From positions 9,096,963 to 9,160,962 of the forward strand of contig JAQFVV010006208.1 in the NCBI GenBank assembly GCA_028023455.1: a DNA stretch of 64,000 bases. The letters run 5' to 3'. The notes under the pieces are model-generated. The model ran no database searches and was not told the origin of the DNA. It saw only the letters and a list, made by a program, of their open reading frames with translations. Shown here piece after piece: positions 58,766-64,000 of this stretch; positions within the stretch are counted from its first letter, which is position 1; each line of letters starts with the position of its first letter. The DNA comes from Epiperipatus broadwayi (taxonomy: Eukaryota; Onychophora; Udeonychophora; Euonychophora; Peripatidae). Made by a program: the position numbers and the translations under genes.

Positions 58766-59739
58766 CTTAAATACTCTTTAAGTAACTATAAAACATGCTA
58801 AGTATTGTTATCATCCCCCTCCCGATTATTTCTCTTTAATGAGTTATTGGAAAAACTTTTGTTTTGCAATTGACTATTTAAAGATTATGCTATTTCAACT
58901 TTTTTTTAATGAAGTGTGTGTGTGTCATCAACCACAAATAGCCCATCTAAAAAGAAAACGTTTTCCAATATTTAGGTGCATATTTATTGCAAAGTGGTTT
59001 GCAGTAGTCCCCTAATATCTGCATTCAGTAACCCAATATTTGAAAAAATATTAAATAAAAAAATTGAAAATTCATACAATTTATGCACTTACCCACTTCT
59101 ATCATCTTAGTTGATCATTTCCTACTATTTTTATATTTTACTTATTTTTGTTGAGATTTTTAATGTGCACATTTTATTTGTAAATTGTAAGTGTGTTAAG
59201 TATATAAATTATAGAATTGATGACAATCATAACTTCAAATATCCATGGAAAATCTTGGAACCAAATGCAATGAAATAGGAGTTATTACTAGATAAAAAAT
59301 ATTAGGGAAAATAAAAACTAGAAAAATTGATAAATTAATCAGAATAATTCACTTAATAAAAAACTTTTATAATCTTTATTGAAAATTAATCAGTGAAAAA
59401 TTAAGTAAGATACTATCTTTGTGGAGTATTAATAAAATTATATATAAAACAAATAATTTTGTGATCAAATAGGAGAAAACCAAAAGAATGAAGAAGCGAA
59501 TAAAATTGAAACGGAATGTATGTGAGTATGCAAATTGACACATTAATATATAGAATCTTTACTAGACATTCAGTTCTTCAAAAGTACCATTTAAAATGAA
59601 AATATTTTGGATATTAACTCCCTTAGAACTCATATATTGAAATATATTTCTGAAAAAATTTAAAAATCTAATTTACATGCAAGTCAAAACCTATGAATAA
59701 GTAATTATAGTTAAACTATATTACAATATTATACCATGG

Positions 59740-60055
59740 GCTTTGAACGTTCCGTCATCAGATTTTCAATGAAATGGATGGCTGAAGAGTTGTGGGTTGG
59801 AGTAGTTTGAAGCCTATTTATTAAAGTATGAAGATTGGCTATCTTAATATAAAGTGAACCCTGGTTGTATATATGTGTGGAGATAGTAATCTGGACCAAC
59901 TGATGATTGCTGGTTTAGCATGAAATGTGTATTGGTCATTATTTTTCTTTTCAACATGTGTATGATCAGGTGGGTCAGCAATATGAGATGGCATGGAGAA
60001 CTGAGGGTCGTGTGAAAGTCTGAGTTTGAATCCCTTATATATTGCATTATATATG
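59740..60055 (+). repeat. Family G copy, near complete, with box B
   Basis: Sense: GGGCTTTGAACGTTCCGTC, CATCAGATTTTCAATG, GGATGGCTGAAGAGTTG, TTAAAGTATGAAGATTGGC, the ribozyme (59887-59941), GGTGGGTCAGCAATATGAGA, GGGTCGTGTGAAAGTC and box B GAGTTTGAATCCC at 60023. Confidence 0.8.
59887..59941 (+). ncRNA. Hammerhead ribozyme, family G
   Basis: UAAUC, UGG, ACCAA, CUGAUGA, U, UGCU, GGUUU, AGCA, U, GAAA, UGU, GUA, UUGGU, CAUUA. Core, GAAA and the GUA triplet are intact. Stem I has one C-C mismatch, and stem II has a U-U mismatch at the core end. Confidence 0.65.
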
Positions 60056-60751
60056 TGCAGGTGTGTGTAAGTCTGTACAGTGTATTAATTTGAATATTAT
60101 TTGTTGTAATTTGCTAAATAATTATAAAATATTTTATGAAATTACTTCTAAAACTAAAATAAAAATTGAAGAACATGGCTATGTTAAAGTTTTTGTAGAC
60201 CTTAAGGACATTTGCATTTTACTCCCCACTGCACCCAATATACTACTAAGGAAGGCATTATTCTGACAATTTTCTTATTGATCACAAATTGATTCTTGGT
60301 TCATGCAGCTGAATAATAATCAAAAGGCAGTCATCTTATTTGATATTAGCAAAACTTCTAAGTAAAAATAGTACCACTAAATACAATAGTACAATATCCT
60401 ATTTTAAGTATTAAGATAAATGCCATTAAATTGAAATAAGGAATGTATGCAGCAACTAAACATGGCAAAATAGTTTGTTTGTTACCGTAGCATCTTTAAT
60501 ATATATTGTAACCTTAAGTTTTGTATACAGAACTATGTTGCGCCTTATGTTGATATATCTAAAAAAACTTTATATAGTTTATTTTCTTTCAAAGAAATCA
60601 GTTTGCTTTATTTTTTTTCACAAGATTCGAACTTTGTTAACTGGAGGAATATTTTAAGAATAACAAAAGGAGCTTAAAATAATTCTGAAAGTTTAAAATG
60701 TGTTTACTTTGTTGTCGAAATGAATTATTTTAGTAATGTTGTGCTTTTAAG

Positions 60752-61134
60752 CCAATAAACATTACCTCCTCTTATGCTTGTGTATAACTGTTGTTAAAAC
60801 AGGCAAAACTCACTATATATATTGCCACACACAGCAAGCTAGAGTAATCAATGGATGCCAGAAGGCTTGTGCATAAAATCCCCATCTAGTGTCTACTCAT
60901 CCAATATCCCGGACTAGTTTCTGGCTTATGGCCTTCATCAGTGAGGAGCCTTGGATCTGAGAGCACCGGATCTAGATCTTAGGATCTAATGCAACCCTCC
61001 AGCATACCCACCTTTTATCTCCATTTAACTACAAAACTATGAGTCTTAAACTGAAAACATCTTAATGTTTTAAATCCAAACCCATCAGCTTATATAGTCA
61101 TATGGGTCTGAACCCAGTTTTGCCTGTTTTAACA
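60752..61134 (-). repeat. Family A insertion with 17 bp TSD
   Basis: Flanked by AATGTTGTGCTTTTAAG (60735-60751) and the same with one mismatch (61135-61151). Antisense unit from CCAATAAACATTACC to GGGTCTGAACCCAG and TTTTGCCTGTTTTAAC. The distal part after GGTCTGAAC is joined directly to the GTTTTGCC end. Confidence 0.85.
60899..60956 (-). ncRNA. Hammerhead ribozyme, family A, weakened
   Basis: CUGAUGA, GAAAC and GUC are present on the minus strand. Stem II is GGC/GCC with an A-A mismatch at the core end. One base is missing in stem I (CGGGA for UGGGGA), so stem I pairs poorly next to the cleavage site. Confidence 0.5.
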
Positions 61135-61354
61135 AATGTTGTGCTTTCAAGTTAACATATCCTATGAGAAAATAGCATTGAGCTAGTTTTAAAATAAACA
61201 AAACGTTTATTTCAATATCTCTATAATTGAAAAGTGGAAACATTGCATTCCCAGGAATTGTGTTTCATTTTTAAATGTGTTATGGAAAGATTAACTTTCT
61301 GTTTGAGCATTTTATCACTAGATAAAATATGTAACCTGAAATGTACTTTAATTT

Positions 61355-61700
61355 ATTAGAATATATAGGGTATATGAGCACAGACTTTCACACGACCCAC
61401 CAATCTCCACACTATCTCATAACACATACAATTGAACACATATATGTCGAAAAGATAAATAATCACCAATATGCGTATTTCATGCTAAACCAGCAACCAT
61501 CAGTTGGTCCAGATTACCATCTCTACACATATATGCTATAAGTGCTCAGATATACAGTATATTAAGATAGCCAATCCTCATACTTTAATGGACAGACTTC
61601 AATCTACTCCACACTCTAACTCTTCGATCGTCCATCCAATTGAAAATCTGATGATGGAATGCTCAAAGGCCACCCTGAGGCTGAGATTCTGCTATGGAAA
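61355..61700 (-). repeat. Family G copy, ribozyme core mutated
   Basis: TATAGGGTATATGAGCACAG, CTTTCACACGACCCACC, CACCAATATGCGTATTTC, GCAACCATCAGTTGGTCC, GAAAATCTGATGATGGAATG. The core reads CUGAUGG (A9G), so it is predicted inactive. Positions 61701-62434 are unassigned. Confidence 0.8.
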
Positions 61701-62434
61701 TAAAGATAAATATTTGAACTGAAATGTACTTCATTTTGTCTAAATATTTTACTTGCTGTAAAAGAGAAAATACTATGCTTTCAACAAACTACATATTCTT
61801 TTATTAACTTCATATTGCTTCAAAGGGACTAATGGTGGGTTCTCTATAAATTTTGTGTTACTTTAAATTTTGCATTGCTTTGGAAGAAATAATGTTATTA
61901 ACCTTCTTGTTGCTTTAAATATTATTATATCATCTTTACCATGAATGGCTTTAAATTGTATCAGTGTTCATTCTAGTACCTCAGATTTTGACAACTTGCT
62001 TTTTCAAATGTGGTATTTAAACATTAAGAATATTTGAATAAGGTATTATAAATTTCAATGGATTCATTATTCAAACTATAACGCTCTGGAGAATTGAATC
62101 GGAATCAATGATTTCAGAAGGAATAAACTTAAAATGATAAAATGGGCAAAACAATATTTTTGATATTTGTATGTTTATTTATGCTTATAAAATATTATTT
62201 GCTTATAATTTATGCTATTTGATTATTAGAGTTCTCAAACTGATTTAATCAAAGATAATATGCGCATTTAGTATGGAATTATTTATAGTGTGATATAAAT
62301 GAATGAATTATTGGAAATGTTTTAGTGCTTATTAAATTGCTAAACCATAATTCATATGCCTAATTATTTTTATATTATGTTCTCTCTTATTCTTCTTTTT
62401 CACTTTCTTTGCATATCTTCATATAATCATATAT

Positions 62435-62690
62435 ATATTTCTTATAACACTTCTTTCCTATACCCATCAATGCAAACAAATTTTCTTAACCTTATTTTCC
62501 TTAGTTTCAACTGTCCAGCAGTCTTCATCAGAGCTCTAATCTTCTTCACTGCTTTAATTAAAGCAGTGAAGATTAAAGCTCTGATGAAGACTGCTGGACA
62601 GTCAAAACTGTAAGGAAAATAAAGGTTAAGAAAATTTGTTTGCATTGATGTGTATAGGAAAGAAGTGTTATAAGAAATATGTTTTATTGG
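62435..62690. repeat. Family C foldback
   Basis: Near-perfect arms: CTTATAACACTTCTTTCCTA, CAATGCAAACAAATTTTCTT, CTGTCCAGCAGTCTTCATCAG and their complements meet at CACTGCTTTAATTAAAGCAGTG near 62560. Confidence 0.85.
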
Positions 62691-63189
62691 TTTTTCACAT
62701 CATGCATTTAAAAGTTGACATATGATAAATAGTAGGGGTATCAAGCTATGTTTGTATATTGTTTTAGTTATGTTTTTGAAGTGAAGATACTGGTTTTGGC
62801 AAATTTTTGTGGTTTATTCTTATTAAGTGTACTAAGATTAGAAATGTAATCCTAATTCTTTATTTGCACTTATGGACAAGGGTGTACTTTTACATTATTC
62901 CATCATTTTGTCTATTATATTTCTGAACATTTTTTGGAAGAAAATGTTGAGATCATACATAATGCCAACCCTGTTTTTATTTTTCTCTTGATATTATAAT
63001 AGTTTGAGTATTTTGATGCTGTTGATATGCATATCATGTATATTTGATGTGCAAAAACCATGATAAAATATTCTATGTTTAAACTTATGTAATTATTTTA
63101 TATTTGGCTTATGAAACTGTGCAGCTCCTTCAAATTCAATGTTATCTTATTGTTGACAATATTTATTTGTCAAGACATTGACTACTTAT

Positions 63190-63425
63190 ATAATATTAAT
63201 ATCATCTATGTTCTTTATTACTTTTTACAATGGTTTTTTACAATTCGCTATTGATGGTTTTGACTGTCCTAGCAATCTTCTTCAGAACTTCTACTTATAT
63301 TTCCAAATCAGTAGAAGTTCTGAAAAAGATCGCTGGGGCAGTCGAAACCATCAATAATGGGTTGTAAAAAAGCATTGTAAAAAGTAATAAAGAACATAGA
63401 TGATATTAATATTATATGGATTTGG
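63190..63425. repeat. Family C foldback
   Basis: Arms TAATATCATCTATGTTCTTT / AAAGAACATAGATGATATTA, CTTTTTACAATG / CATTGTAAAAAG and CTTCTTCAGAACTTCTAC / GTAGAAGTTCTGAAAAAG meet near 63305. Positions 63426-64000 are AT-rich and unassigned. Confidence 0.85.
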
Positions 63426-64000
63426 CAGTGCAATAAGAAAGATAAAGTTATAATACTTTATAAACACTGAATACTTTTCATGGTGATGTCATATTGGGAA
63501 GAAAGCCGAGTAATAAAATTAATTTGTGAGCTTTCTTTATTCATAGCTGATATGTTTTCTTTATATATTTAAATTTATTATTAAAATATTGTGATAACTA
63601 TTATTTTAATCATATTAAAATTATAATAATTTATAATTGTTATATTTTCAAGTATTAATAAAATCTTTATTTGTTTCTTATATTCTGACTTTCTATCTGT
63701 ATCATAATATTTTAAAGTCACGTCATTAAAGTTTATGTTATATGATGTTAAAGTAACATCTATGGTTAAGATTATTGTAAGAAATCGTTTGGTGATATAT
63801 GAGTATGAACAGTCTCTTTCTTACTAATAGCATCACGAATGTTATCCTAGATTGTTGAACAAGAAGATAATTTTAAATATAAGTCTCATTATTAATTAGA
63901 ATTATCTTTCTATAATATAAAAATGCAACAATCCACCATACATTAAATATTCCGCTCTGTCATTTTCGCACCAAGATTAACTTGCCTGAATTGTTCTACA

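Noticed and set aside
1-64000. CRISPR arrays, bacterial operons or prophage
   Set aside because: Repeat spacing, introns, SINEs and base composition are eukaryotic; no cas genes or regular spacer arrays. The 87-88 bp array lacks unique spacers.

Overview
Window of an AT-rich (roughly 30% GC by eye) animal genome. It is dominated by interspersed repeats and contains one clearly supported protein-coding gene. The organism cannot be named from the sequence. Introns with GT-AG borders, tRNA-derived SINEs, RTE-like LINE tails, foldback/MITE elements and Penelope-like repeats fit an invertebrate metazoan.

Gene content: two exons on the + strand (9849-10242 and 25186-26060) are compatible in splice phase (phase 1) and open throughout. 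Joined, they encode a Ser-rich acidic segment followed by a protein kinase domain with all catalytic residues present. The catalytic-loop motif is HGD instead of HRD and the C-lobe is short. Stop and poly(A) signal follow at 26058-26114. The 5' exons were not identified. The 14.9 kb intron and all other sequence is repeat or unassigned AT-rich DNA.

Repeat content: (A) a retroelement-like family with a unit of about 457 bp, in monomers, head-to-tail dimers and inverted foldbacks, flanked by 10-17 bp target-site duplications; (B) a foldback family with a related core; (C) and (D) Penelope-like foldback families with a conserved terminal hairpin; (E) long inverted repeats with a 'GAGGTCCCT' end; (G) a family carrying a box-B-like (pol III) motif. 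There are also nine SINEs derived from a class-II (Leu/Ser-like) tRNA, several RTE-like LINE 3' tails, one LINE reverse-transcriptase C-terminal pseudogene, MITEs, TIR elements, an 87-88 bp minisatellite and microsatellites.

The most interesting result is that families A and G each carry a type-I hammerhead ribozyme. These have a CUGAUGA core, stem II, GAAA, a tiny stem III, a NUH cleavage triplet, and a stem I with an internal loop or bulge that pairs sequence on both sides. Family B carries a decayed third version. The best preserved copies are 3342-3400 (-), 34789-34847 (+), 57126-57182 (-) and 59887-59941 (+). One copy (30885-31259) is a tandem array of three ribozymes spaced 125 bp apart. 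The mix of tandem dimers, foldbacks, small units and variable TSDs suggests non-autonomous, ribozyme-processed circular or multimeric RNAs (retrozyme-like) moved by a Penelope-type or similar machinery. The ribozyme folds were derived by hand and need experimental or covariance-model confirmation.
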